This document shows positions 50,036-60,755 of a stretch of DNA of 64,000 nucleotides, piece by piece. Positions within the stretch are counted from its first letter, which is position 1. Every line of letters begins with the position of its first letter. The notes under the pieces are model-generated. The model saw nothing but the letters and a program-made list of their open reading frames with translations. It had not been told where the DNA came from and did no database searches. The position numbers and the translations under genes are program-made. Location: positions 124,001-188,000 of the forward strand of contig NZ_JAOBPP010000019.1 in assembly GCF_025574465.1 (NCBI RefSeq), in the 5' to 3' direction. The DNA comes from Kordiimonas aestuarii. Its GTDB lineage: Bacteria > Pseudomonadota > Alphaproteobacteria > Sphingomonadales > Kordiimonadaceae.

Positions 50036-51717
50036 GGTCGGCACCGTCATATGCAGGGCTGTCATTTGAAGGACAGCAAAAAAGCGCGCTTGAGGTAGCC
50101 CGCAACCGGTTGATGGTTGCGGTCTTGCTGTTTTTTGCCGCGTTTGCGGTGATGATGGTGCGCACGGTTGAACTTGGCTTGTCCACACCTGAGGAAACAC
50201 AGGTCGCGGCCCGGCATATTGTGGTGCCGCCGGTGACCTTCTCCCGCGCCGATATACGTGACCGAAATGGCGAAGTGCTGGCCACCAACCTTGAAAGCGC
50301 ATCGCTTTACGCCAACCCGCAAGAGATCAAGGACCCGCATGAAGCGGCCGTTAAGCTTGTGTCCGTGTTGCAGGATCTTTCGCTCGCTGATGTGGAAGCT
50401 AAATTAAGTTCCGGCCGTCACTTTGTCTGGCTCAAGCGTAAGCTCTCGCCGCGCGAAAAATGGCAGGTTAATGCGCTTGGTATTCCGGCGTTTTATTTTC
50501 AGCGTGAGGAAGAGCGGGTCTACCCGCATGGGCGCCTTGCTGCGCACGCCCTTGGTTTTGTCGATGTTGACGGCAATGGCCTTGGTGGCGTCGAGCGGTA
50601 CTTCAATGACCGACTTGCTGATAAGACAATGACAGATCAGCCGATCCGTCTGTCGCTTGATACCCGCGTACAATATGCGCTGACCGATGAGCTTGAGGCT
50701 GCGATGAGCGCGCATCAGGCAATAGGTGCCGCAGGCCTTGTGATGGATGTGAATACCGGCGAAGTGATTGCGATGGTCTCGCTGCCGGACTTTGACCCGA
50801 ACAGTATTGGCGGTAGCGCCGGCAAGGAGCGCTTTAACCGGGTTACCCAGGGTGTGTATGAGCTTGGCTCTACCTTCAAGACCTTTACCTTTGCCGCAGC
50901 GCTCGACAAAGGCGTGGCGACACTGAACGATGGTTACGACGCCACCAAGCCGCTGCATATCGCGCGTTTCACCATCCGCGATGACCACCCGAAGGCCCGC
51001 TATATGAGCCTGCCCGAGATTTTCGCCTATTCATCGAATATTGGCACCGCACAGATGGCGCTTGATCTGGGTACCGAGCGCCAGCAAGAGTTCCTGAGCG
51101 AGATTGGCCTTTTGCAACCTTCGACCATCGAGCTGCCTGAAGTGGGGGCGCCGCTGTATCCGCAGACATGGCGCAAGGTGTCAACCATGACAATTTCCTA
51201 CGGTCACGGTATTGCTGTCAGCCCACTGCAGCTCGCCAGCGGAATTTCCGCAATGGTGAACGGCGGTCGACTTAATGCAGCCACAGTTGTTGAGAATCCT
51301 GATGCTTGGCGGACAGGAAAGCAGGTGATTTCCCAATCTACCAGCCGCAAGATCCGCCAGCTCCTACGTCTCGCGGTCACCAAGGGCACGGGCGGTCGGG
51401 CTGACGCGGTCGGTTACCGGATCGGGGGCAAGACAGGCACGGCAGAGAAAGCGGTTGCGGGAGGCTATGACACCCGAGCGCTGATTTCCTCCTTTGTTGG
51501 CGTCTATCCGATGGACGACCCGCGCTATGTGGTGTTCGCCCTTCTGGATGAGCCACGTGGCACGAAAGAGACCTTTGGTTTCCGGGCTGGTGGCTGGGTT
51601 GCAGCACCCGTGGTGAAAAATGTTGTGCTTCGCACGGCGCCGCTTCTCGGAGTTGCGCCGAAGCGTGAAGATGACGGCCTCTATCATCAGGTTGCCATGA
51701 TGATAGAGAAAGATTGA
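50032..51717 (+). CDS. ftsI: FtsI (PBP3), septal peptidoglycan transpeptidase
   Basis: The start is GTG 50032 (GTGA overlap). The 561-residue class B PBP has one membrane helix (about 25-45), a pedestal domain (about 60-220), and the transpeptidase motifs STFK (Ser about 280), SSN (about 334-336) and KTG (about 467-469). It crosslinks peptidoglycan at the septum together with FtsW. Length is normal for alphaproteobacteria. Confidence 0.96.
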   Translation: MRSAPSYAGLSFEGQQKSALEVARNRLMVAVLLFFAAFAVMMVRTVELGLSTPEETQVAARHIVVPPVTFSRADIRDRNGEVLATNLESASLYANPQEIKDPHEAAVKLVSVLQDLSLADVEAKLSSGRHFVWLKRKLSPREKWQVNALGIPAFYFQREEERVYPHGRLAAHALGFVDVDGNGLGGVERYFNDRLADKTMTDQPIRLSLDTRVQYALTDELEAAMSAHQAIGAAGLVMDVNTGEVIAMVSLPDFDPNSIGGSAGKERFNRVTQGVYELGSTFKTFTFAAALDKGVATLNDGYDATKPLHIARFTIRDDHPKARYMSLPEIFAYSSNIGTAQMALDLGTERQQEFLSEIGLLQPSTIELPEVGAPLYPQTWRKVSTMTISYGHGIAVSPLQLASGISAMVNGGRLNAATVVENPDAWRTGKQVISQSTSRKIRQLLRLAVTKGTGGRADAVGYRIGGKTGTAEKAVAGGYDTRALISSFVGVYPMDDPRYVVFALLDEPRGTKETFGFRAGGWVAAPVVKNVVLRTAPLLGVAPKREDDGLYHQVAMMIEKD

Positions 51718-51738
51718 AGAAGGGACCGGACGGTTTAA

Positions 51739-53202
51739 ATGGCGGTGACACTGGCACAGCTTCTGGGTGGAACAACCGGCACGGGGGACGTCGTGATCTC
51801 CGGTATGACGGTTGACAGCCGCGCCGTTAAAAAAGGTGACCTGTTCGTGGCGCTGCCGGGCAGCAAACTTGATGGGCGCCTGTTCATTGCTGACGCCGTC
51901 AAGGCTGGCGCATCCGCAGTCCTGACCACGGAAGGTTATCGCCGGGCGGGCGACGGCGTGCCGTTTATCGAAGATATAAATCCGCGCCGCCGCTATGCTC
52001 AGTTGGCCGCCCGCTTCTGTGGTGCGCAGCCTGAGACACAGGTGGCGGTGACCGGCACCAACGGAAAAACATCGGTCGCCGATTTCACTCGGCAGCTTTG
52101 GCAGGCGACGGGCGTGCCCGCGGCAAGCGTGGGAACGCTTGGCGTGAAATCCGACCGGTACGAAGAACCGGGCGGGCTTACCACGCCGGACCCGATGATG
52201 CTGCATAAAGCACTCAACATGTTGGCGATTAAGGGAGTTGCCAATGTGGCGGTTGAAGCGTCGAGCCATGGTCTGGACCAGTTTCGGCTGGATGGCATGC
52301 GCCTGCAGGCGGCGGCGTTCACCAACCTGACCCGCGACCATATGGATTATCATAAAACCGAGCAGGGGTATTTTTATGCCAAAGCCCGGCTGTTTGGTGA
52401 TCTCCTTGGCCCTACCGGTACCGCAATCATCAACGTGGATGACCCCTGGGGCTGCATTCTGGAAGATATCGCCTGGGCCCGTGGCTTGTCTCTGATCACG
52501 GTTGGACGACACGAAAATGCCACCCTGCGCCTGATCAGCCAGACGGTGGCACCAAAGGGGCAAACGCTCGAAGTCTCCTTCTGCGGAACAAAATACGAGA
52601 TTGATCTGCCACTTGTTGGAGAGTTTCAGGCGCATAATGCGCTGATGGCCACTGGGCTTGTTGTCGCGACAGGCGGCGATCCGGACGCTGTTCTGAGGGC
52701 ACTTGAAGGCCTTCAAGGTGTGCCTGGGCGGATGGAATTTGTGGGTGCCACAAGGGCAGGTGGTGCCGTTTTTGTGGATTATGCCCATACGCCTGACGGT
52801 CTGAGAACTGTTCTCAAAGCCGCTCGCACGCATAAACCAAGCAGCCTGCATGTGGTGTTTGGTTGCGGCGGCGATCGGGATGCCGGCAAGCGCCCGCAGA
52901 TGGGGGACATCGCCGCGTCACTGGCAGATCATGTCTACGTGACAGACGATAACCCACGCAGCGAGGACGCCGCCGCGATCCGCAGGGACATCATGCAAGC
53001 CTGCCCGGCTGCGCGGGAAGTGGGCGATCGTCGGGAAGCTATTGAGGTGGCCATGGCGGCGCTACGCGAAGGCGACATGCTGATTGTGTCGGGGAAGGGC
53101 CATGAAGAAGGTCAGACGATAGGGGATAAAGTGCTGCCATTTTCGGATATTGGGACTGTCCGGGAAATTCTAGGCAGCCAAAACGGGGCGAACGGGGGCT
53201 GA
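51739..53202 (+). CDS. murE: MurE, UDP-MurNAc-tripeptide ligase (meso-DAP adding)
   Basis: The 487-residue ligase has the P-loop GTNGKTS (about 107-113) and the DNPR motif (about 404-407), which marks meso-diaminopimelate as the added amino acid. Mur_ligase C-terminal domain about 335-480. ATG 51739 lies 21 bp after the ftsI stop. This supports DAP-type Gram-negative peptidoglycan. Confidence 0.96.
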   Translation: MAVTLAQLLGGTTGTGDVVISGMTVDSRAVKKGDLFVALPGSKLDGRLFIADAVKAGASAVLTTEGYRRAGDGVPFIEDINPRRRYAQLAARFCGAQPETQVAVTGTNGKTSVADFTRQLWQATGVPAASVGTLGVKSDRYEEPGGLTTPDPMMLHKALNMLAIKGVANVAVEASSHGLDQFRLDGMRLQAAAFTNLTRDHMDYHKTEQGYFYAKARLFGDLLGPTGTAIINVDDPWGCILEDIAWARGLSLITVGRHENATLRLISQTVAPKGQTLEVSFCGTKYEIDLPLVGEFQAHNALMATGLVVATGGDPDAVLRALEGLQGVPGRMEFVGATRAGGAVFVDYAHTPDGLRTVLKAARTHKPSSLHVVFGCGGDRDAGKRPQMGDIAASLADHVYVTDDNPRSEDAAAIRRDIMQACPAAREVGDRREAIEVAMAALREGDMLIVSGKGHEEGQTIGDKVLPFSDIGTVREILGSQNGANGG

Positions 53203-53205
53203 GGC

Positions 53206-54657
53206 GTGGAATTCAACGAACCATTATGGACATCGGCGGAACTGTTGGCGACCTGCGGCGGCGCAGGCGCCCAGCCATGGTATGCGGACGGTGTGCAAAC
53301 CGATAGTCGCGACGTGTTGCCGGGGGATCTGTTTATTGCCCTCAAAGGTGCACAGCAAAACGGCCATGATTATGTGGCGGAGGCTTTTTCGCGGGGCGCT
53401 GTGGCTGCAATCGTGAGCGAAGATGTGGGCGGGGCAGATGTCCAGGCTCTTCGCCTTGTCCATGTCGCGAACACAATGCAGGCGCTGCAGCTGATGGCGT
53501 CGCAGGCGCGTGGCCGCGCACCCGCGCGCATTATCGCAGTAACAGGCAGCGCCGGTAAAACCAGCGTGGTTCAGGCACTACGTCAAGCGCTTGAGCGTAC
53601 CGAAGTGACCCACTCCAGCGTGAAAAGCTTCAATAATCACATAGGTGTGCCATTGTCGCTTGCCCGCATGCCGCGCCAGAGCCGCTATGGCGTGTTCGAA
53701 CTTGGTATGAATGCGCCGGGTGAGATAGCAAAATCGGCCAGGCTGGTGTCCCCCGATGTTGCTGTTGTCACAGCGGTTGGCGCAGCCCATGTGGCGAAAT
53801 TCAAGAAATTTTCAGATATCGCCCGCTCAAAGGCCGAGATTTTTGAAGGCCTTAGAGGCGGTGGGCTCGCTATTCTGGGTGTTGATCACGACTGGGCCGA
53901 CATTCTGATATCGGAAGCCAGGGCAGGTGGCTATGACCACATGACGGTGTCGGTGACGGGTGACGCTGACGTGCGACCGCTTCGTATCACGGAGCATGGC
54001 AACTGCACCTGTTTGACCGCAGATATCGCCGGGACAACCATCACCTACAAGGTTGGCCAGCCCGGCCGCGAGTGGGTGCTTAACAGCCTGCTGGTGCTGG
54101 CAGCGGTGAAGGCGGTGGACGGTGACCTCGGGCATGCAGCGCTCGCGCTCGCGCGGCTGCAGGCAGAGCCGGGCCGGGGGCGTATATGCAGCCTTCAGCT
54201 TGGTCATGCGCGCTGTACCCTGATTGACGACAGCTATAACGCCAACCCCTTGAGCATGAAAGCCGCGCTCAGGCGCTTGTCGCTCGCACCGACCAAGGGT
54301 TTCGGGCGCCGGATCGCAGTGCTTGCCGATATGCGCGAGCTTGGTGAGCGCAGTGAGGAAATTCACCTGAAAATGGCCCGGGACCTCAAGCGTTTCGGGG
54401 TGGACAAGCTCATCGCTTTTGGTCCGCGCATGGCAAAACTTGGCCGCGCGGCGGAAATCAACACCGAACGCTGGGAAATGGATAAACATGCGGCAAGAAA
54501 TCTTGCGGAAATGCTGCGCGATGGCGACGCTGTCATGGTAAAAGGGGCGAATAGTGCCGGCCTCGGCGCGCTCGTTGAAAGTCTGCTTGATATTGGAGAC
54601 CGTGAAGCAGCCGACGATAGTGCCGGGAGAATGTTAGGAGTACGCCATGCTTTATAA
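53206..54657 (+). CDS. murF: MurF, UDP-MurNAc-pentapeptide synthetase
   Basis: The 483-residue ligase starts at GTG 53206, three bases after murE. The ATP site is VTGSAGKTS (about 112-120), followed by [12 protein letters not shown]; the substrate domain contains [16 protein letters not shown]. It adds D-Ala-D-Ala to the tripeptide. The last 11 bp overlap mraY. It depends on a D-Ala-D-Ala ligase that is not encoded in this cluster. Confidence 0.95.
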   Translation: MEFNEPLWTSAELLATCGGAGAQPWYADGVQTDSRDVLPGDLFIALKGAQQNGHDYVAEAFSRGAVAAIVSEDVGGADVQALRLVHVANTMQALQLMASQARGRAPARIIAVTGSAGKTSVVQALRQALERTEVTHSSVKSFNNHIGVPLSLARMPRQSRYGVFELGMNAPGEIAKSARLVSPDVAVVTAVGAAHVAKFKKFSDIARSKAEIFEGLRGGGLAILGVDHDWADILISEARAGGYDHMTVSVTGDADVRPLRITEHGNCTCLTADIAGTTITYKVGQPGREWVLNSLLVLAAVKAVDGDLGHAALALARLQAEPGRGRICSLQLGHARCTLIDDSYNANPLSMKAALRRLSLAPTKGFGRRIAVLADMRELGERSEEIHLKMARDLKRFGVDKLIAFGPRMAKLGRAAEINTERWEMDKHAARNLAEMLRDGDAVMVKGANSAGLGALVESLLDIGDREAADDSAGRMLGVRHAL

Positions 54658-55723
54658 TCTTTTGGCCCCGCTCGCGGACCAGTACAGCATCTTTAACCTG
54701 TTTCGATATCTGACTTTTCGAACCGGCGGAGCGGTTCTGACCTCGCTGATTATCTGCTTCATCTTCGGCCCCATGATCATTCGGTGGCTCAAGGCAAAAC
54801 AGAAGATGGGGCAGCCTATCCGGGAAGACGGCCCACAAAGCCACATCGTCAGCAAGGCGGGCACCCCCACAATGGGCGGGTTCATGATTTTGCTCGGCCT
54901 TGGTATTTCAACATTCCTCTGGGCTGACTTATCGAACCCTTATGTCTGGGCGGTGATGGCCGTGACCCTTGGGTTTGGCGCAATTGGTTTTGTGGATGAT
55001 TACCTGAAGGTTACCAAGCGAACGTCCGATGGTGTATCGGGTAAGATCAGGCTATTGCTTGAGTTTGCGCTTGCGGGTGGCGCGGCATGGCTGGTGGCTG
55101 ATCTTGAAAGCCCGACCCTTGCCTTGCCATTTGCCAAAAACCTGCTGATTGACCTTGGCTATCTCTATATTCCGTTCGCCATGCTCGTTGTGGTGTGGTG
55201 CGGCAATGCAGTGAACCTGACGGACGGTCTTGATGGACTCGCCACGGTGCCGGTTATTATTGCAGCGGGTGCTTTTGGTTTTATCGCTTACCTCGTCGGC
55301 AGTACGGTTTACAGTGGTTATCTGGGCGTGACCTATGTTGCGGGTGCGGGCGAGCTTGCGGTCCTCGCGGGTGCCATCATTGGTGCCGGGCTGGGTTTCC
55401 TCTGGTTCAACGCGCCGCCTGCCATGGTGTTCATGGGTGATACTGGTTCGCTGGCCCTTGGTGGCGCGCTGGGTACAATGGCTATTGTTACAAAACATGA
55501 GGTGGCGCTGGCGATCATCGGCGGCCTGTTCTGGCTTGAAACCATTTCCGTGATCGTGCAGGTGCTGTCCTTCAAGCTGACAGGCAAGCGTGTGTTCCGC
55601 ATGGCACCCCTGCATCACCACTATGAACAAAAAGGCTGGGCCGAGCCCACGATTGTGATCCGCTTCTGGATCATTGCCGTGATCCTTGCGCTTGTTGGCC
55701 TTGCAACCCTGAAGTTGAGGTAG
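54647..55723 (+). CDS. mraY: MraY, phospho-MurNAc-pentapeptide translocase
   Basis: The 358-residue integral membrane enzyme has about ten helices. Conserved segments: [22 protein letters not shown] (catalytic Asp-Asp), [10 protein letters not shown] and the [13 protein letters not shown] histidine cluster near the C-terminus. It transfers phospho-MurNAc-pentapeptide to undecaprenyl phosphate, giving lipid I. ATG 54647 is inside the murF 3' end. Confidence 0.97.
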   Translation: MLYNLLAPLADQYSIFNLFRYLTFRTGGAVLTSLIICFIFGPMIIRWLKAKQKMGQPIREDGPQSHIVSKAGTPTMGGFMILLGLGISTFLWADLSNPYVWAVMAVTLGFGAIGFVDDYLKVTKRTSDGVSGKIRLLLEFALAGGAAWLVADLESPTLALPFAKNLLIDLGYLYIPFAMLVVVWCGNAVNLTDGLDGLATVPVIIAAGAFGFIAYLVGSTVYSGYLGVTYVAGAGELAVLAGAIIGAGLGFLWFNAPPAMVFMGDTGSLALGGALGTMAIVTKHEVALAIIGGLFWLETISVIVQVLSFKLTGKRVFRMAPLHHHYEQKGWAEPTIVIRFWIIAVILALVGLATLKLR

Positions 55724-55731
55724 GCCGGATT

Positions 55732-57096
55732 GTGATTACCGCATCGGCATATAAAGGCAAAAAGATCGGCGTTTTCGGCCTCGCGCGCACAGGCGTGGCC
55801 GCTGTGCGCGCGCTTGAAGCCTCTGGTGCTGACGTTCAGGCATGGGATGATGCTGACGAGCGCCGCGCAGCTGTGCCGTCGTCGCTGCACAATCTTTATG
55901 ACGCTGACTTCAGCGAGCTTGATGCTGTCATGCTGGCGCCCGGCGTGCCACTGACACATCCGGAACCCCACGCGCTCGTGAAGAAATGCACAGCAACAGG
56001 CACGCCGATCATCAGTGATTTTGACGTGTTTGAAGCAGCGCGCAATGACCTTGCACTGCATAAGGTTGTGGCAATCACCGGCACCAATGGTAAATCCACC
56101 ACAACGGCGCTGATTGGCCACATGGTCGCGGCATGTGGTCGGCCAGCCGCGATTGGCGGCAACATCGGTACCGGCATTCTGGCTCTGGAACCGCTCGCGG
56201 ACGACGGTGTGTACGTGCTGGAAATGTCATCCTTCCAGCTTGACCTGACCAAGGATTTCAACGCGGATATTGCCATCCTCCTCAATATCACGCCGGATCA
56301 CCTGGACCGCCACGGCGACGTGGCCGGATATGTGCGTGCAAAAAAACGCCTGTTTGACATGCAAGCCGCCTCCAGTGTCGCCATCATCAGCGTGGATGAT
56401 GATCACGGTGCGGCGATGGCTTCGTCCGTTCGCGGGCGTACCGTGCCTATCTCCGTTGAGGCGGCAGTGCCCGGCGGTGTTTATGTTTTGAACGGCGAAC
56501 TGTTCGATGATCTTGACGGCAAGGCGATCTCCTGTGGCGACCTTCTGGCCCACGCACCCATGCTGCTTGGTGGCCATAACTGGCAGAATATGGCCGCCGC
56601 GTATGCGGCTGGGCGTATTCTGGGCCTCACCGGCGCCAATATCCTCAAAGCTTTTGGCAGTTTCCCGGGTCTTGCCCACCGGCAGGAAACATTGGCGTTC
56701 ATTCGCGGCGTTCGCCTTGTCAACGACAGCAAGGCTACCAACGTGGACGCAGCGTCGCGTGCACTGAAGGCTTTCGAAAACATCCACTGGATCGCCGGAG
56801 GCAGGCCCAAGGAGAAAAATTTCTCCGCGCTGCTGCCGCTGATGGGCGACGTGAAACAAGCTTATCTGATTGGCGAGGCCGCTGACGCGATTGCCCATGA
56901 CGTAGGTGCCGCTGTCGGGGTGACCGATTGTCGTGACCTTGAGCATGCGCTTGAACTTGCTTTTGCCAATGCGGTCGACGGGGATGTGATCCTGTTGTCG
57001 CCTGCCTGCACAGCGTTTGATCAGTTCCGGGATTTTGAAGCCCGCGGTGAAGCCTTCCGAACCCTTGTCAAAGCAATAGAGGAGAGTACGGTATGA
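55732..57096 (+). CDS. murD: MurD, UDP-MurNAc-L-Ala--D-Glu ligase
   Basis: The 454-residue ligase starts at GTG 55732. Key motifs: VFGLARTGVAAVRAL (nucleotide sugar fold), ITGTNGKSTTTALIG (P-loop about 117), LEMSSFQLD, LLNITPDHLDRHG, and DSKATN. It adds D-glutamate to UDP-MurNAc-L-Ala. ATGA overlap with ftsW. Confidence 0.96.
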   Translation: MITASAYKGKKIGVFGLARTGVAAVRALEASGADVQAWDDADERRAAVPSSLHNLYDADFSELDAVMLAPGVPLTHPEPHALVKKCTATGTPIISDFDVFEAARNDLALHKVVAITGTNGKSTTTALIGHMVAACGRPAAIGGNIGTGILALEPLADDGVYVLEMSSFQLDLTKDFNADIAILLNITPDHLDRHGDVAGYVRAKKRLFDMQAASSVAIISVDDDHGAAMASSVRGRTVPISVEAAVPGGVYVLNGELFDDLDGKAISCGDLLAHAPMLLGGHNWQNMAAAYAAGRILGLTGANILKAFGSFPGLAHRQETLAFIRGVRLVNDSKATNVDAASRALKAFENIHWIAGGRPKEKNFSALLPLMGDVKQAYLIGEAADAIAHDVGAAVGVTDCRDLEHALELAFANAVDGDVILLSPACTAFDQFRDFEARGEAFRTLVKAIEESTV

Positions 57097-58244
57097 TCGC
57101 CTTCTCACGCAGCGATAATTCGGTTCTCTCCCGCTGGTGGTGGACGGTTGATCGCTGGATGCTGGCGCTTGTGCTGGTGCTTATCACTGTTGGCATCTGG
57201 CTGACCCTGACTGCGAGCCCGGCCGTTGCCGAGCGCCTTGGTCTTGATGCGCTGCATTTCGTCAAGCGTCAGGCGTTTTTCTTGACAATGGCCCTGTGCA
57301 CGGTGCTGGGCATTTCCATGATGTCCACATCGCTGGTACGCCGTATGGCGGTCTTGGGCTTTCCGGTTATGCTGGGGCTTACGGTACTGACCCTGCTGAT
57401 TGGCCCGGAGATCAAAGGTGCGACACGGTGGCTGCAGATCGGCAGCTATACCCTGCAGCCAAGCGAGTTTTTGAAGCCTTTCTTTATCGTCACAACTGCC
57501 TGGGTGCTTTCATCCCATTTCACCGATGAAAAAATCCCCGCGAAACGTGTGGCGTTTGGCTTGTATCTATTGGTGACGGCACTTCTGGTGCTGCAGCCGG
57601 ATTTTGGCCAGACAATCCTGATCAGCGCGGTCTGGATGGCGCAGATGGCGCTGGCGGGCCTGCCGCTGATGTGGCTTACGCTAGCCGGTGTTGTTGGCAT
57701 CCTTGGTCTTGGCCTTGGTTACGCCCTGCTGCCGCATGTTTCCAGCCGGATCGACCGCTTCATCAACCCCGAAAGTGGCGACACCTACCAGATGGACAAG
57801 GCCATGCAGGCTTTTGAAAGCGGTGGTCTGCTGGGTAAAGGCCCCGGAGAAGGGGCCGTGAAGCTGCATCTGCCGGATGCGCACACAGATTATATCTTCG
57901 CGGTTGTTGGCGAAGAGTTTGGCGCTATCGCCTGTGTAATGCTGCTGATTCTGTTTGCGGGCCTTGTCGTGCGCAGCCTTGCTCACCTTCTGGAAGAGGA
58001 AAACCCTTTCCGTCTGTTGGCGGCTTCAGGCTTGATCATGCAGTTTGGCCTGCAAACGTTGATCAACGTTGGCGTGAACCTGGCACTGCTGCCATCCAAG
58101 GGCATGACCCTGCCATTCATTTCCTACGGTGGGTCTTCCATGTTGGCGCTGGCGATTGGTATGGGAATGGTGCTGGCACTGACACGGCGCAACCGCTTCA
58201 TCAGGCGCGGGATCGACCCGCTTGGATGGAGGGCTGCTGAATGA
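57093..58244 (+). CDS. ftsW: FtsW, septal peptidoglycan glycosyltransferase
   Basis: The 383-residue SEDS protein has ten hydrophobic helices, with GATRWLQIGSYTLQPSEFLK, the Asp-containing DAHTDYIFAVVGEEFG and LPFISYGGSSM. SEDS proteins polymerise lipid II with their cognate class B PBP, here FtsI. ATG 57093 overlaps murD by 4 bp and the stop overlaps murG. Confidence 0.96.
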   Translation: MIAFSRSDNSVLSRWWWTVDRWMLALVLVLITVGIWLTLTASPAVAERLGLDALHFVKRQAFFLTMALCTVLGISMMSTSLVRRMAVLGFPVMLGLTVLTLLIGPEIKGATRWLQIGSYTLQPSEFLKPFFIVTTAWVLSSHFTDEKIPAKRVAFGLYLLVTALLVLQPDFGQTILISAVWMAQMALAGLPLMWLTLAGVVGILGLGLGYALLPHVSSRIDRFINPESGDTYQMDKAMQAFESGGLLGKGPGEGAVKLHLPDAHTDYIFAVVGEEFGAIACVMLLILFAGLVVRSLAHLLEEENPFRLLAASGLIMQFGLQTLINVGVNLALLPSKGMTLPFISYGGSSMLALAIGMGMVLALTRRNRFIRRGIDPLGWRAAE

Positions 58245-59347
58245 ATACCGCGCCCTATATCGTTTTGGCAGCCGGGGGCACCGGCGGGCATATGATGCCT
58301 GCCGAGGCAGTTTCCGATGTGCTTAACCGGCACGGCTACGATGTGCTGTTGGTGACCGACGCCCGTGGCGATGCCATTCGCAATGCGATGGTTGATGCCA
58401 ACCGGTATGTGCTCAAGACATCAAGCCATATGGGTGGCGGCCTTGGCGGCAAGGTACGGTCCGTTGTCTCCATCATCAGAAGCACGTTGCAGGTTCGCGG
58501 GCAATTCAAGCGTCGGCGTCCGTCCGTTGTGGTCGGCTTTGGCGGGTATCCGTCGTTACCGGCGGTTCTGGCGGCTCGCAGCCAGGGGGTGCCTTACGTG
58601 TTGCACGAACAGAACGCCGTGCTCGGCCGGGTAAATCGGCTGATGGCGGAAGGCGCCAAGGTTGTTGCGCTGTCGTTGGAAAACAGCCAGCGTGTCCCCA
58701 AGGCGGCCTATACTGAAGTTACAGGTAACCCGGTCAGGCACCTGATCTCAAAGCTTTCCAATATCGCCTATTCGGTGCCCTTTGGCTTTGGCGACATTCG
58801 CCTGTTGGTCATTGGCGGCAGCCAGGGCGCACGTATTCTCTCCGACGTGGTGCCCGCGGCGCTCGCCGCGTTGTCGGATGACTTGAGGTCCCGGGTGGAA
58901 ATTACCCACCAGGCCAGGGCGGAAGATGTTGAGCGTGTCCAGAAGGCTTACGCCGCGGCGAGTATCAAACATACGGTGCAATCCTATTTTGATGACGTTG
59001 GTGCGCTGCTGCTGCGCTGTCAGTTGGTGATTTGTCGCTCCGGCGCGTCGACGGTGGCGGAGCTGTCCGCGATGGGGCGCCCGGCCATTATGGTGCCGCT
59101 GGCCATTGCCGCGGATGACCATCAAAGCGCCAACGCCGGTGTGATTGAACGCGCCGGCGGCGGTTGGGTCATGAAAGAAAAAGATTTTAAGGCTGATGCG
59201 CTGGCGGAAAAGCTGCAGTTGTTGCTGACGGACCCCTCAATGCTGAGGGATGCGTCAGACGCCATGCGTGAAGTGGCCTGCCTTGATGCGGCTGAGCGCT
59301 TGGCATCCATTGTTGAGAGTATTGCTGTAGAGGAGGGCGCTCGATGA
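58241..59347 (+). CDS. murG: MurG, lipid II-forming GlcNAc transferase
   Basis: The 368-residue GT28 enzyme has [15 protein letters not shown] near the N-terminus, [27 protein letters not shown] and the UDP-GlcNAc site [20 protein letters not shown]. It converts lipid I to lipid II on the inner face of the membrane. ATGA overlaps on both sides (ftsW and murC). Confidence 0.97.
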   Translation: MNTAPYIVLAAGGTGGHMMPAEAVSDVLNRHGYDVLLVTDARGDAIRNAMVDANRYVLKTSSHMGGGLGGKVRSVVSIIRSTLQVRGQFKRRRPSVVVGFGGYPSLPAVLAARSQGVPYVLHEQNAVLGRVNRLMAEGAKVVALSLENSQRVPKAAYTEVTGNPVRHLISKLSNIAYSVPFGFGDIRLLVIGGSQGARILSDVVPAALAALSDDLRSRVEITHQARAEDVERVQKAYAAASIKHTVQSYFDDVGALLLRCQLVICRSGASTVAELSAMGRPAIMVPLAIAADDHQSANAGVIERAGGGWVMKEKDFKADALAEKLQLLLTDPSMLRDASDAMREVACLDAAERLASIVESIAVEEGAR

Positions 59348-60753
59348 AGGGAATCCCGTTTGATATTGGCACCGTGCATTTTGTCGGGATCGGCGGCATT
59401 GGCATGTCCGGCATTGCGGAAGTGATGCACAACCTTGGCTATAAGATCCAGGGCTCGGACATGACCGAGAACGCTAATGTTTTACGCCTGCAAGATATGG
59501 GTATTGATGTCAAAATCGGACAGCGGGCTGATAATCTTGGCGACAGTCAGGTGCTTGTCGTGTCTTCAGCAATCAAAAAAGACAATCCTGAGGTTGTTGC
59601 CGCGCGGGAGAAATTGATCCCGGTCGTGCGCCGTGCGGAAATGCTGGCAGAACTGATGCGCCTGAAATGGTGTGTGTCGGTGGCCGGCACACATGGCAAA
59701 ACTACAACAACATCCATGGTAGCTGCGGTTCTTGAAGCCGCGCACATCGACCCGACCGTTATCAACGGCGGCATCATCAACAGTTATGGCACTAACGCTC
59801 GCCTTGGTGAAGGCGACTGGATGGTGGTTGAAGCGGATGAAAGCGACGGTACTTTCGTCAAACTGCCAGCGACCATCGCTGTTGTGACCAACATGGATGC
59901 CGAACATCTGGATTTCTACGGTACCTTCGAGGCGGAGAAGGAAGCCTTCAAGGCGTTTCTGGACCGCATCCCGTTCTATGGTGCGGCCATCCTGTGCATC
60001 GACCATCCGGAGGTGCAGGGACTTATCACCCATGTGCAAGGCCGCAAGTTCATCACCTACGGCATGTCGGCGCAGGCCGATGTACGGGCGATCAACATGG
60101 CGTCGAAGCAGGGCACCGTGACCTTTGACGTGGCGGTGCGGGCGCGTGTGGCAGGCAAGGACCACGTGATTGAAGGTGTAAGCTTGCCTATGCCCGGTAT
60201 GCACAATGTGCAGAACGCGCTGGCTGCTATCGCAGTCGGGCTTGAGATGAAGGTTGATGACGCCACGCTGAAGGCGGCGTTCGCCAACTTTGGCGGGGTC
60301 AAGCGCCGCTTTACCAAAACGGGTGTCGTCAATGACATCACGATCATCGACGACTATGGCCATCATCCGGTGGAGATTGCTGCCGTTTTGAAGGCAGCAC
60401 GTGAAAGTTTTGACCGCCGCGTGATCGCTGTGGTGCAGCCGCATCGCTATACCCGGCTCAAAAGCCTGTTTGAAGAATTTTGTACCTGCTTCAATGACGC
60501 GGATACCGTCATTGTTACCCCGGTTTATGAAGCGGGGGAAAGCCCGATTGACGGCGCGGACCGTGACAGCCTTGTTGCGGGACTGAAAGACCACGGGCAT
60601 CGGCAGGTCGACGTAATCTTTGGCGAAACGGACCTCGCAGAGGCCGTTCACCGGCATGCCAGGCCAGGCGATGTTGTTGTCTGTCTTGGCGCCGGATCAA
60701 TCAGTAAGTGGGCCAATGACCTACCCGCAGCCCTGGAGGCGATGGAGAGTTAA
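59344..60753 (+). CDS. murC: MurC, UDP-MurNAc--L-Ala ligase
   Basis: The 469-residue ligase has [20 protein letters not shown] (N-terminal Rossmann), [20 protein letters not shown] (P-loop about 113-124), [11 protein letters not shown] and [12 protein letters not shown]. It starts peptide-stem synthesis by adding L-Ala. It overlaps murG by 4 bp and is followed by murB after 2 bp. Confidence 0.97.
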   Translation: MKGIPFDIGTVHFVGIGGIGMSGIAEVMHNLGYKIQGSDMTENANVLRLQDMGIDVKIGQRADNLGDSQVLVVSSAIKKDNPEVVAAREKLIPVVRRAEMLAELMRLKWCVSVAGTHGKTTTTSMVAAVLEAAHIDPTVINGGIINSYGTNARLGEGDWMVVEADESDGTFVKLPATIAVVTNMDAEHLDFYGTFEAEKEAFKAFLDRIPFYGAAILCIDHPEVQGLITHVQGRKFITYGMSAQADVRAINMASKQGTVTFDVAVRARVAGKDHVIEGVSLPMPGMHNVQNALAAIAVGLEMKVDDATLKAAFANFGGVKRRFTKTGVVNDITIIDDYGHHPVEIAAVLKAARESFDRRVIAVVQPHRYTRLKSLFEEFCTCFNDADTVIVTPVYEAGESPIDGADRDSLVAGLKDHGHRQVDVIFGETDLAEAVHRHARPGDVVVCLGAGSISKWANDLPAALEAMES

Positions 60754-60755
60754 TC